Source of the DNA: Branchiostoma lanceolatum
Taxonomy: Eukaryota; Chordata; Leptocardii; Amphioxiformes; Branchiostomatidae
DNA length: 64,000 bases
Assembly (NCBI RefSeq): GCF_035083965.1
Contig: NC_089723.1
Span: 21,865,193-21,929,192, forward strand
Direction of reading: 5' to 3'
The notes beneath the pieces are model-generated. The model had not been told where the DNA came from, made no database searches, and saw only the letters and a list, made by a program, of their open reading frames with translations. Numbering within the stretch: the first letter of the stretch is position 1; each line of letters starts with the position of its first letter. Positions 35,306-47,135 of this stretch are shown piece by piece. The position numbers and the translations under genes are program-made.

Positions 35306-38300
35306 TCAAAACAACCTGTGGGACAAATCAAGAGAAATAAACATTATAAGTGGTTAATTGTAGACTGATTTCTCGTACCAAAGTTCACTGTGACACTCAC
35401 GAGCAAAGTTGCTTTGGTCAGGTCATAATTTGCGTATGTCAGTTTTTGGTGAAAAGGTTAAAATCATACACTTTTTTTAATCTGCACAACCACCCCCCCC
35501 CCCATTAAAATCGGTCGACAAATTACCAATCGAAGCAGAGATATGAACTACGTGCAGATAAGAAGTCAAGATAAAGAAAATAAAAACAAATGGAATATTG
35601 GTACAAATGTACAGCCACGAGTGCTATGGTTTTTTTCTCTTACAGTTTCATGTAGGCAGCAATAAGAGAGTTGTTGGTTAACGTTTTTTCAGCTTGAAGC
35701 AACTGGAAGTAACAGTTTTACTTCAATTTGCATGTTATGTTTTGACATGGTTAGGCAGAGCTTTGGGGCTTGTCTATTCCACAGAAAATAAATGCATCAA
35801 GCATCAGGTCACAGCAAGTACATGGATGATATCAGCGCGCTCATCAATTTTCGCCTGATTTTGAAAAAGAATCCCATTCAGAGATGGTCAATATGTCTTT
35901 CCAAAATGGGAAATATGTCGTGTTGTAGCCTTAATTGTAATTCTAGAAGTTTCACTTTATTGAATACAGGAATAAAAGACCTGTTGGTTGTTATACCATA
36001 TTTGTCTATTCAATTCTTTTTACAATGATTATGGTGTCTAATTTGGCCACCTTCTTTTTCGCCATATTGTTTTCCTCGCCATCCTTTTCTGTTTTAGCAT
36101 TCAATTTGAAGTTGATGTCATCCATGAAAATTACTTGTTGTGGCCTCATAGAGTTGCCTGTTTACCTCATCTCCTCCCCTTCCAACAGCTTCCTGTAAGC
36201 TGCTATTTCAATGTCCAGCGCCAGTTTGACGTTCATCAGCTCCTGGTAGTTGGTGAGATTCTGGGCCATCTCCAGCTTCATCTTCTCGATCTGCGCCTCC
36301 CGTTTCCCGATGGACTGCCTGTATCCTTCAACCTCCTTCAGCATACGGGTCTCTGTCAGCTTTAGGCTGTCTTCTAAAGCACCGTTCTGTCAGGAATACA
36401 ACAAAATATATTGGTAAATGATACAGAACATTACACTAACTCTTAGGCAGCAAAGCAGATATTGGAGAGTCAACAGTTTAGGGACAGGCAGAAATATATA
36501 CCCAATGGTAGTTTACACATCGCTAGTTTGAGTACAATGTAATCAGTCTTATAATCCAGTTTAAACATGCATGGTTGAGACATTTGATCACTTTTATAGA
36601 TATACTAAATACACAACAGAAATAGTTTGTGCCCACGTGTGTTCGGAGATCAGAGGTCTTGTAGAAGTATGACTGTTTATGTCCAAAAAAATGTTGAAAA
36701 GTCCACAGGCTACCTCACAACACTCATGTTGACAGCATCACACACTCACCTTGCTCCTGATAGCCTCGGACTCGGCCCTTATGGTGCTGAGCTTCTTTTG
36801 GAATTCAGCCACTTCTGTCCTGGCGGCTGCTAGAGCCTCGCTGTCTTTCTCCCGTAGCAGGGCTATCTCCGCAAACTGTCACATATAGCAGCAAAGACAA
36901 GTAATCACATATCATTAGTTCCATTGGTGAAGCTAATCATATACTATCATATGGTTATATATGGTAAAAACTAGTATAAACATTGGCCATTTCAGAATAC
37001 TGGTTGAAGACTTCATTATATTATCAAACACTGATTCCGGCATCATTTGCCTTGTGTAACTGGCCTTGGACATAAGACATCAGCTTCGTAGGTCCGCTTT
37101 GTGGCTGGTCATACTGCATGAATGTTGCACATTAGATTACGACTTGCCCTACCTAAACCTTTGCATGTCTACACGCTACTCCCAGCGTCGTTTTTCAGAT
37201 CTTCTTGGTATTTCTACAACTACAAAGCTGTCTCCTGAAAAGAGGATATTTCTTAAGCACAAGCGTTCTGGATTAGCCCCATATTTTCTTACCTTCTCCT
37301 TGTACTTGGCTTCGGCATCTTGCTTGTTCGCCTGTCCGATCGTCTCGTACTGTTCACGGATCTCCTTCAGGGTGTCGCTGAGATCTGGTCCAGTCATCAC
37401 CGTCTGCTGAGACTCTATCTTAGTCACAGTCAGAGCCAACTCTTCCTGCAGAACTGTCATCTCCTGTAAAATGTGCCCATATTCATAAAGCGTTCGTGTG
37501 GCGTAACGGCAGGGTGTTGGGCCCAGAGTCCATGAAGTTCCGGGTTACAATCCTATCATTTCACCGATCTTGTGCTCGTAAATTGCAAAAAATAATCAGG
37601 AAATGATACTAATGTCGTAGAAAGACAAAGTCAATTCCAAATTTTAAAAAAAACAAGATGTGAAAGAACAGAAAATCTATTGTATGGTATACCATACTCT
37701 GTGTGTTTAGTCATTTGTTCAATCTTCCTGACCAGTTTTAATGATGAATGAAGGCAACTTTTTTTGCTAAACTTGTTTATTCACACACTCGCGTCATGAG
37801 TTTTGGGGTTGCCGGAGGATGGCATCCATATAATCGAGTCAATATATGGCTTTACTTGCAACTAAATGACATACAGACAGACTAGCTTACCTCCGAATGA
37901 GTCTTCCTCACAAACTCAATCTCTTCCTGTGCGACCGCCAGCCTGCTCTCAAAGCCCGCACGCGCCGCTGTGATGATTTCCAGTTCCTAAAAAAGTATGG
38001 ATTATTTCAAGGTGGTAAAGTAAAACGTTCTTTATACCCCATTCCTCGAGGACGGCGCTCTCGCCGCGCGCTCTATGCGACCTCAGCGCTCAACGAATTT
38101 CATTTTTTTTTTAAAACGAACTTTTTACGCTTTGTGCGTTTTGTTGTCTTTTCAGTCATACTTCTACGTTGCATAATATTCCAATTAAGTAATCAAGGAT
38201 TAGACAAATCTGACGTAGTAAGGAGAAAAAACTTACCATCTTGTGCTTCTCAATGTCAGCCTTCAGCTCTGAGCGCACTGATATCTGGTCCTCGCACCTA

Positions 38301-38909
38301 TAACAAAACACGTGGACCATGCTTAGTAACGTTAATAACCGACCGACTGACCAACAGACCGACCGACCCACCGATTAGCAAGCCAACCAACCAACCAACC
38401 AACCAACCAACCAACCAACCAACCAACCAACCAACCAACCAACCAACGTCATACCAACCAATGCGATGAAGAAATAAAGAAACGATTTGTTGAAACCTTG
38501 AAATGCCAAGAAATGCGTAGTTAATTGAAAGTAATGAATTTGAAAGTAATGATATAACGTACTTTCCCTGCCACTCCTCCGCCTGTGTCTGCCAGCTGTT
38601 CCTCTCCACCTCCACCTGGGCCTTCTCCTTCGACAGCTCGTCCACCTTAGTCCGCAGCTCCTTCAGCATCTCTTCGAACTTTGCCTTGTCGACGGGGGCG
38701 GCTTTGACCTGGGCGGCCTGCAGCTGAATCTCCAGGGTGGCGTTGCTCTCGTTCAGGGCTCGCACCCTGTCGATGTAGGTAGCGAAGCGGTCGTTGAGGA
38801 TGCCGAGCTCTTTCTTCTCGCTGGCGCGGGTCATCCTGGCGTCGCTGAGAGTTTGTAGCGCGCCTTCGGAAGTGGTTACAACGGTCTTTCGTGACACCTG
38901 AGCGGCCAT
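35306..38909 (-). CDS. Cytoplasmic intermediate filament gene C, almost tailless
   Basis: Keratin-like IF protein of 343 aa. Exons: 38909-38563, 38297-38237, 37986-37891, 37463-37293, 36875-36750, 36386-36166, 35315-35306. Sizes 61, 96, 171, 126 and 221 bp match the conserved type II/III vertebrate exon plan (61, 96, 162-165, 126, 221). A short head with [10 protein letters not shown] precedes coil 1A ([16 protein letters not shown]). Coil 2 ends in the helix-termination motif ([17 protein letters not shown]). The last exon adds only Arg-Leu-Phe before TGA, so there is essentially no tail, as in mammalian keratin 19. Coil 1B lacks the 42-residue insert of lamins and protostome IFs. Likely an epithelial keratin-type partner; subtype is not certain. 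A different last exon frame rich in Pro-Gly exists but would need another donor. Confidence 0.9.
38030..38190. repeat. Fragment of the GCGCTC-rich transposon family
   Basis: CCCATTCCTCGAGGACGGCGCTCTC followed by a TTTGTTGTCTTTTCAGTCATAC segment resembles the left end of the 33245 element (GACGGCGCTCTCAC, GTTGTCTTCTCAGTCA). Intron 2 of gene C. Confidence 0.6.
38392..38447. repeat. (CCAA)n microsatellite
   Basis: Pure tetranucleotide run in intron 1 of gene C. Read through on either strand it gives PTNQ or WLVG repeats, which are not protein. Confidence 0.95.
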
Positions 38910-40913
38910 GCTTTCCTGGTGTGAGCTTCGAACAGGCCTGGAGGAGAACTGGCTGTCAGAACCTGGACGGTCTTACCAGAGAGCCGTAGACGGTGGGTTC
39001 TGAGCTATACCGGCCAGCGGGTGTTTAAGCCTTTGATCCGTCCATATTTGTTTAAGTTCATCAGTGTAACCACCCTCTGTCAATCATTGAGTCAAGAAGG
39101 CGTTTCATTGGTGATGTGTTGTGTACAGTGATGCGGGAGGGTCCCTGTGCATACAAGTGTTGAAGAAGCCACCAGAAATGGCCTAAAATGCAGACAGATG
39201 TCATTGACTAATGATGTCCGGTCAAGAGCTGACTAGGACGATCTGCGGGGCATTCCGGAACCCAAATATGTGGGGCAATCAAATAGCCAATGTAAAGGAT
39301 GAAGACAGCCTTCTATTTATGAACTTTGAGATTTGAAAAAGATGTACCCACGTCTACGATGAATTTAGAATGCATTTATGGCTGTAACCTCTCCATGAAC
39401 CTTTACCTCTGGCCTCCGAGGCTTCGGGAAGTTGAAGAGGTCATGTCTTAGGAATCAGAGAGTTGCAATCCTCTACAGCACGGCACTTTAAGACCTTGAC
39501 ATAATAAGTAATTCCGGGGTACTGTAGGCGTTCATTGCTGTACGGACGTATATTTAATACTTTGTAGGAAGGATGATACGAGTAACTGGAAAACAAAGGT
39601 AAAGTAGTGTGTTATTGTACCAAATGTTAAATTTATGTTACGTTTCAATTCAATATATACCACTGGACACGTTATCTGAGAAATACCAGACGCTTCATGT
39701 GTCCGGATCCGTACAGCATCCTTTCTCTTTGATCAAATTTTTTTTTATCATTCGTTCCTGGATGCCTAACCTTCATAAAAGTACTGAATAGATGTTTAGG
39801 ATTCGTAATGTTTAAATATCGTTATCCGTAAATGGAGTATGAGGGGTATCAAAGGGTTGGGTTCGCAGTATGAAACAAATGCAATGTAGAGGGCACAATG
39901 TTGACATATAAGTTCTGTTATTTGGGGTAATCAAATGTTTGATGTAGTTTCCATACCACTGTGGAGATTCTGCGCAAACTTTTTACGCTGGATCAAACCT
40001 TATTCGTTCATATTTATCTCCGTTGTGTATTTTGAATCTCTGATTTATGTCTTAGACAAAATTCTGCAAAATCCTGTACAACGCCTCAACGGAAGGAAAC
40101 GTGGGGAAATTTACGGTCTTTGAAGTGCCAGTATCATAGTATGTAGGGCAGGTAAATGTTTAATGTGGACACGGTGTTGAATTTGACACGATGCCTGGGA
40201 ATCTTAAGAATCACATGTACGTAATGTATCAATAATACACTCGGACTACTTATATTGCTAGATTGCTGTGCACACTTGCACACCAAGCTTCAAATTTTTA
40301 AAAAGTTGCCAAGAGCAAGGCGCATAGGGAATGACGGTGTCAATGAATCTGTCGCAGTTTTCACGCAACCAAATGTTCTTTCCAAATCGATAGTTGCGAA
40401 ATTGTTATAAATTTACTTTTAGACATTGCATTAGTCATATCCATGTGACTGCCGGTTAACACTTGCCCGACTCAGTAGATACAAAATGATATACTTTTAC
40501 TGACTTGAAGACTGTGCGCCCAAAATCATCGGTTCAGAAGATACCTTCAGACAATGTCTGAACACTTCAGTAACTGACGTAAAACGTAACATGATTTCAT
40601 TATAATGTTTCTGGCCGCTGTCCTTCTTGATTATCATACCTTGGTGTTATCTTCAAATTCCTAAAGGCCTCAAAGATTTCCAGAAGTAATGATATGATTA
40701 CATTTACAACCGGGACCCGGCCGGGCTTTTTGCGGACACGAGAAAAGGTATACATCGATAAATAGTCATAGATTATACTAATTACCATTCTTAAACGTTT
40801 CGGGTAATCATACTTTTCGTTCCCGCAAACTGCCCGGTCGGTTTGTGACCATAGCATACGACCGGTATGGCATCAGATAATTAGTCAAGATGTCTGAAAT
40901 CATACACTGAGTT

Positions 40914-41116
40914 ATGGTAGGGTCACATTTCCTAACCGGGGCCCGGTCGGGCTGTTTGCGGAAACGCAAAATCAAAGTGTATGTCAATAAATTTGCACAC
41001 GCTATGCTCTTAGATGATTTTGGGTACGTTTTGTGTTTTTGTTGTCTTTAATATCATACTTTTCGCTCCCAAAGACTACCCGGCCGGGCCCCGGATTTGA
41101 AATGTGACCCTAGCAT
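40914..41116. mobile_element. MITE with long inverted ends (ATGGTAGGGTCACATTTC)
   Basis: Left end ATGGTAGGGTCACATTTC..CCGGGGCCCGGTCGGGCT and right end AGACTACCCGGCCGGGCCCCGG..GAAATGTGACCCTAGCAT form an inverted repeat of roughly 45 bp. A related, poorer copy lies at about 40705-40860 (CCGGGACCCGGCCGGGCT .. CTGCCCGGTCGGTTTGTGACC). Confidence 0.8.
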
Positions 41117-41407
41117 AAACGGTTGATGAAGGACATACTTAGATGTCTTCTTTATGCAGTTTGAACCCTACAACGCACATAATAGTAGTTCACTTAATAC
41201 TATATTTTTTAAAGACGTTGACTTGTTAAAGACGAAATGAATACCTTCGTTCAAGGGACCTGATCAGTGTATCTACTGGTGAAATAGATAAATGAAGTAA
41301 AGTTTGTCGTCATATAGCTTACCATACGCTTAGTTAACACATGATGGAAAACATGTTTTCTGTTTGTCTAAAAACGTCTAATCGTCTAAAAACTACATCA
41401 ATGTTCC

Positions 41408-42171
41408 AATAGACCGATCCCAAAGCCACGCCCCCTGTTCGATTCGAACACCTCCGTCAAAAACAGGGTTTGACGGACCAAACATGGCCGCCGCGGCTAG
41501 TTTGAAAATAATGCCACTGACTTCGGTTTAGCTTTTGTGGCACTGAAACCCTTTCAGAGCGGGCCAAATAATAATGCTATGTATTCTTTGTTGAAGGCTG
41601 TATCCACCGGGTAGAGTTGTTTAAGGAGGGAGTAGATGTAGTTGCGGTGAGAGCGTAATGTTTTCGGTCAATGTTAAAGCAGTATGCGCCGCATAGCTTT
41701 CCCTTGCCGGTGGGCATCAGCGCCCAGTTTCTGACAAGCAGCCGATGCACGTGTAAAACAGGGTTCATATATCTGTGACAGGGTTCCCACTGTATTGACT
41801 GCATGCATAACAGCTGCATGGTATTTAGTAACTAAGAATCAAAATGCATCCTTTTACTTCCCTGTTCACTTTCAAGTTAGCCAGTTTCACACACCAGTAA
41901 CTGAAGAGACGAAACTCTGCGCTAGCGGACTTTGTAGTAGTCAGCATGTGGTACAAGTTTCTTCTCCTTGAGTGCCCGATCTATTTTCTTTTTAAATTCG
42001 TTTTTGTTCTGAGCATGCATTCAACCAATACAGTTGAAAACCTGTCCCAGATATACGTACCCTGCTTTACACGTGCCATTTCTGCCCCGCCAAAGCTGTT
42101 TTTGACGGAGGTCAGGGGGCTCTATGGGTCTTCTATTCGTTCGATATGGTGTTCGACAGGATCGGTCTATT
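41408..42171. mobile_element. Putative DNA transposon, TIR AATAGACCGATCC
   Basis: A perfect 13-bp inverted pair, AATAGACCGATCC at 41408-41420 and GGATCGGTCTATT at 42159-42171, is backed by a second inverted pair inside (ACCTCCGTCAAAAACAG near 41450, CTGTTTTTGACGGAGGT near 42100). No clear target duplication and no transposase. Confidence 0.65.
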
Positions 42172-43808
42172 TTGAATTCAAACTTTATTGTTGAATATAG
42201 TCATACTTTTCAATATGCAGGAACAGTTTTGTCTGGCTCTTATCATGTAATTATCAAGAAATCATCTAGAATTCAAGTGATCGCAGCTGTAACGTTTTCA
42301 ATGTTTTTATTCTTCAATTTACAAAGCACTCGCACAATGACATGCACAAGATAACATACAAAATAGTCGAAGTATATTGTGACAGAGTTGCAATTCCATA
42401 CTCGTTATCTTTTCAGTTGAATACTGGTCTCTGGAGATACTGACTATCCATGTCGGTTGACTGGCTAATTTAGTAAACCCAAAAATGCACATTGTACGAC
42501 CGACATTTGTCAGAACTGAATATCTTTAACTACACAAGTTGGTAAATCCATTACATATCTCAACATTTAAAGTCTGTTCGTGCAATGCTTGTAATCCAGT
42601 GAAGCTGCGAATACAATGCTTGATTTACGTATCTTTGATACTTTTGATACTTGCTTCTGCTTTTCTTATGACCGATCATGGCGAAGACAAGGAGGTTCGC
42701 AATGAGACGGTCGAGTTGCCTAATAATGAATTGTCGTTCGATTAGCATTGGCAATGCTTTGATGTTCAACATCTGTCACAGTTGTTGGATTCAGCACACA
42801 ATGTAGACATCCTACTGCTCCGGTTATGCTTAAAGGTTCAATGATCCGAGGATGACCTGTGAGGCAATAAGCAAGTATGTGAATTAGATAGTTCAAACAA
42901 TGAGATGTGATAGAGATATGTGACTCTGATTGCTGAGGTTCTGGACCAAATAGTTTGGGGTATAATATATATTGTATCGTCGATGCTATAGGTGTAAACA
43001 ACATTTCCTTTAGTCATTCTTTATTAAAGGTGCTCACTGCAAGATTGGGACGATGTTAGCGTCAGTTTCCTGGGCATTTATTAACACATTACGTTGAATC
43101 AAGCTTATGGCGTTGTACAGCTATTTAGGGAGTAATATGAACATGTAGAAAAACTGCTGTTTTCATCCATGGCCAGCTAGCGTGTATTTATTTGTACCAC
43201 AAAAAAAAAAAAAATGGGACGTTGGTGCGGGTTGCCTAGGCACACTGACATACATTCATAGTTTTACTGACCTTCTCGTTGTGTGGGAGTTACATTGGTC
43301 TGCAGCATGTACAGTATTAGAACATTCCTCTCTGGGTGGTCATCGTTATTTGTTGGACACCGGTAGATGAAGATGACGAGCTCTGCGAATAGAAGTCAAA
43401 GCTAAGTCATGTTTTATTCAATCAACTACGTCTACAACGTAAAAGACTTTGATGTCCTTGAGAATTGTTTCTCTTTCACTTTATGTACAGTTTTGGGTTA
43501 TCAACTTCTCATTACGTCTTGATTAAAGATTCCCTGCTCCACAAAACCTTAAATTCCGTCCAAAGTCTTGTTCTATCCAAGAAGAGGTTGTTGCAGGGAA
43601 GATTTTGACTTTCTTATTATAAGCCCCGCTTTCTTGTCCGAACACCTCAACAACATGTCGGAGACTCAAAGTCCTTCCCCGTGCCCCTAAGTTCAGCTAT
43701 CACTGAATTGGTGAAGGAGATGGTTGTTGGGGAGTTTGGACACAAACAGGGTGCATCATAAGAATGTCACAACCTTCACAATCAAGCTCTGCTAGAGAGA
43801 AACTTCAC

Positions 43809-46008
43809 CTGGCTTTGCAGGGTCTCAGTGCTGGTCATGACGGTGTTGAGCTGGCCTCGCAGCTCAGACAACTCCTTACGGGAGGTGATGAGTTCACCCC
43901 TGGCGGCCAGCATCGTCTTCCTGTCCCGCTCCCGTCCGAGCTCAAGCTCGGTGAACTGTGAGGAAACACAAACAGGAAGATTGTACCTCAAGTCAGTTGC
44001 TAGTAATGGACATTCACTGCTGGTATACTTTCATTTCAATGACGTCGTGTTGGCGTAGCGGTTAAGGTGTTTGTCACGTAATACGACTTTCCAATTTCTA
44101 CCCAGGTGTAAAAATGGGTGCCATACTCCAGTTGAGGAGGCAAAAATCGATGAAAGGAGAGCGTCGGGCTTTGCCTTCCAACCGTGCCCTAACGGTGGAT
44201 AACAACGTTAACCCACTGCTCCTACGGCATGCCTTCATTTTATACTTCCATTCTTTGAATCAATACTGACAAACCTACTACATTTTGTTACAAAACTGCC
44301 AGTTATTTTGTTTGTTTCTGACCAGAAATTCTCTTGGCTTTATCACAGCAAACATAACATAGCCATCAAAACAAATATCAAAGATCCTGATGCATGGCAA
44401 CACAGCATGTAATTTTTTGTGTTTCACCTTCTCTTTGTTCTTGGCCTCTGCTTCCTCCTGAGTGTCCCGGCAAAAGTTTTCGTAGATCTGTCGCAGGTCA
44501 TACAGCTCGGTGATGACATCTGGTCCAGCTTCCTGGGTCTGCTCCACTGCGACAATGGACAGGCTCTGGTTCAACTGGTCTTGAAGTTGTTTCAGTTCCT
44601 GCAATTTACAATGAGGAACTCATGAGAATATCCGGATTTATGAGACATATCCAAGTCATAGACAGCTCTTTGTTCTTTACCCAGTTAGGCCTCTATTCTA
44701 CCGGACGGCAAACGCGCTTCGACTTTGCTGTACCATTATATGGATTTGTGTAACTCTTGCCTTTTTAATTGGAGTATTCTGCATAATGTAAAAGTATGGC
44801 TGAAATGACAACATTTGGTATAAAGATTAATTTTTCATCCATGAATTTCATTGAACGCTGTCAAATCGCTCGGTCGCGGCGCTGTCGCAGCGAGGGCGCC
44901 TAGGCGATGAATGTTTGCATATGAAGTCTGTCGCCTGACGCAATACTAATATTAATATTGTAAGAGTAAGAGTAATACATGTTATACAATAATTGAAAAG
45001 GAAACGTACCTGCTTGTGAACCGTCACCATGAAATCGATTTCTTCCTGCATAGTAGCAAGCTTATTCTGGAGGTCCACACGTATCAGTGTAACAGCATAC
45101 AAGTCCTAGAGGGGAAATGCAAAGTATGTAAATCCCGTATATGCATATCTTTGCCTATAAACAGGATGAATATTGTACAATAAGATATTGCAAACATGGT
45201 AAGAACAAGAATCAGATCCATGATTCGATTGGGTATCGACCTGAAATGTTAGAATAGCATAAGACTTACTTTATTGAGCTTTGCAACCTCAGTATTCAGC
45301 TCGGCATGCCAGGCCACCTCGTCCTCCCATCTGTGTAGCAACAAACAGTAAGAAAACATTCAGCATGTAGTTGACAACATAGAAGGACATAATCATTTTT
45401 ATCTACTCGACACCTTCTCTTGCCACCTGTACAGGTAGTGAGCGTTTCTTACACCCAGCACTAGCCACATTACTTTTCTTCCATGGAAATGTTACGCTTA
45501 CAAGACAGGCCTTGCTGAATAAATCGGAGCTTGTGCCAAAACAATCTTACCTTTTCTTGTACTCCTCAGCCTGATCCCTCCATTTGTTCCTCTCCAGTAC
45601 CATCTTGGCCTTGTCTTCGGACAGCTCGTCGACCAACTTCCGCAGGTCTTTGGTCTCCTTCTCGAACAGCGCCTTTGTGTGTGCGGTTGTCTCAGTCGCC
45701 TGTAGCTTCAAAACCTGCGCCTCCAGTGCGGAGTTGCGTTGTTGGAGGGAGCGCATATTCTGGATGTAGGAGGCGAAGCGGTTGTTCAGGGAGGACAGTT
45801 CCTCCTTCTCTTGGGACCGAGCCTTGCGTGCGCCGGCCATGGTCTGCAGCGCGCCGCCCGCCCCTCCCAGCGAAGTGATGACATTGCCCGCTCTGATGGA
45901 CCGTGTTCTTGCCTTGAACGATTCGGCTTCGCCTCTGTCGGCAAGAGAGGATCTCACAGAGCTAAGAATCGCCTCGCTCGTTTTCGGTTGAGTCGTTACG
46001 ACGCTCAT
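43809..46008 (-). CDS. Intermediate filament gene D, lacking rod-end exon
   Basis: IF paralogue. Exons: 46008-45551, 45330-45270, 45105-45010, 44598-44428, 43955-43809, with sizes 458, 61, 96, 171, 147 and correct phases. The head is longer than in C and E and contains GGALQTMAGAR before coil 1A (LNNRFASYIQNMRSLQQRN). Exon 5 is 147 bp instead of 126, adding exactly one heptad. Frames are open and splice sites are good. Yet no exon with the helix-termination motif ([13 protein letters not shown], 221 bp in paralogues) could be found in the 4.9 kb downstream. Either the gene is a 3'-truncated pseudogene or the final exon is displaced or too diverged to see. IF identity is sure; functionality is not. 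Confidence 0.8.
44045..44235 (+). repeat. Possible tRNA-derived SINE
   Basis: GTTGGCGTAGCGGTTAAGGTG resembles a tRNA A box and is followed by a non-tRNA body (CCCAGGTGTAAAAATGGGTGCC). No good B box, so the call is weak. A comparable head (GTGTGGCGTAACGGCAGGGTG .. CCGGGTTACAATCC) lies at 37497-37555 in gene C. Confidence 0.35.
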
Positions 46009-47135
46009 TTTGGTTTGACTTGATTCGATTCGTAGCTTCTTGTTGTCTTTTGTGGCTAGTGTAAGGCCACAAAGGAATAGGTTTTGGCGGGCTGCTTCCT
46101 TTTACTATAAACTTCTGCCGGAGATATCACTCTGCAGCTGCCCTTTTTTTCTCGGATGGTTGGTTATTTTAGGATCATCTATGTAAGCATCACCTGTCAA
46201 TCACTTCGTCCATATCCAATCAGGCACATCAACTGATTCATACGTGACGGCACACACGGAGGACAAGTAACGTCACGAGGTAATACCTTGTATGGACATG
46301 TCAATTTCCAAGATGGACTTATACAATTTCTGCGTAGACACTAACACACGGATGACCCCTGGTTAGCACCGAGGTGGAATGCTGCCCTGAACTCCTTGTT
46401 TCCCTTTTGCTACATCCTAACAGCTAAATTGGTCATGCAGGGTAACATAATACAAATAGTTCCCAAAGGAACTGTTGGTACATATATCAGTGTAAAAAGG
46501 GTGTCGCCTTGACTAATATCAAACATTTAGTTGCCCTAAATACTAAAGACCTGTAATATTTTCACTCATCGCATTCCATTTTGATCCTATCCTACTCAAC
46601 GTAGTCTTGAAAACAAAATGACGATGGAATTCAATGCATGCAAATAAAATGTCAATACATTACGTTACATACGAAATATAGGCTCTGGTAACAAATAGAT
46701 ACGGAGCACTTTTGAAGCATAGTTTTCACTGACGAGATACAAGCTTGTTTTCGCTCAAACATTTGATTGCCCTACATACTCTTCAGCTCATCAGCAGTTC
46801 ATGCATAACTTTCTATATGAAGCCATAGGGTGGTAACGAAAGGTCGCGAACCTGTGACGTGTTGACACATTGGGGCCTGATATGTCCTCTGTAAACCTGG
46901 TTGAACCCAGGAACCTATCTGGTGTTTCTACAACCTGGAACAACGCAGTTAACCAATGGAAAGCATCGTGAGCCAAGGAGATTGACAGGAAGTGACTATG
47001 TGATTAAAGTTAAAACTGTGTAAAGAAGTTGTGTACCGGGTAGTTGCTCAAGCACAGGTACTGACAACGCCTCGAGTATCGTGCTCATAAGCCAGTTTCA
47101 AAATCAAGACTAGCTCGAAGATCTAAGGAAACGCC
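46009..47135. promoter_or_regulatory. Shared 5' region of divergent IF genes D and E
   Basis: Only 1.1 kb separates the two start codons. On the minus strand a TATA-like TTTATAGTAAA lies at 46111-46101, about 95 bp before the ATG of D. No equally clear element is seen for E. The layout allows joint regulation, but that is inference. Confidence 0.45.

Larger units (their letters stand above)
38910..43808. other. Intergenic region between IF genes C and D
   Basis: Holds the promoter of gene C on the minus strand (a TATA-like GGTATAGC sits about 95 bp before its ATG) and at least two transposon-like elements listed separately. I found no exon for the missing 3' end of gene D here, although that is where it should be. 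Confidence 0.6.

Noticed and set aside
37497..37555. Possible functional tRNA gene (A-box- and B-box-like words)
   Set aside because: No acceptor stem or cloverleaf can be formed by eye, and the box words are imperfect; at most a SINE head.
38298..38560. WLVG-repeat extension after IF exon 1 and PTNQ-repeat frame on the other strand
   Set aside because: Translation of a (CCAA)n microsatellite inside intron 1 of gene C; a good donor ends exon 1 at 38563.
45531..46023. Several open frames on the plus strand across IF exon 1 of gene D
   Set aside because: Antisense shadows of the coiled-coil exon, whose codon bias keeps the other frames open.
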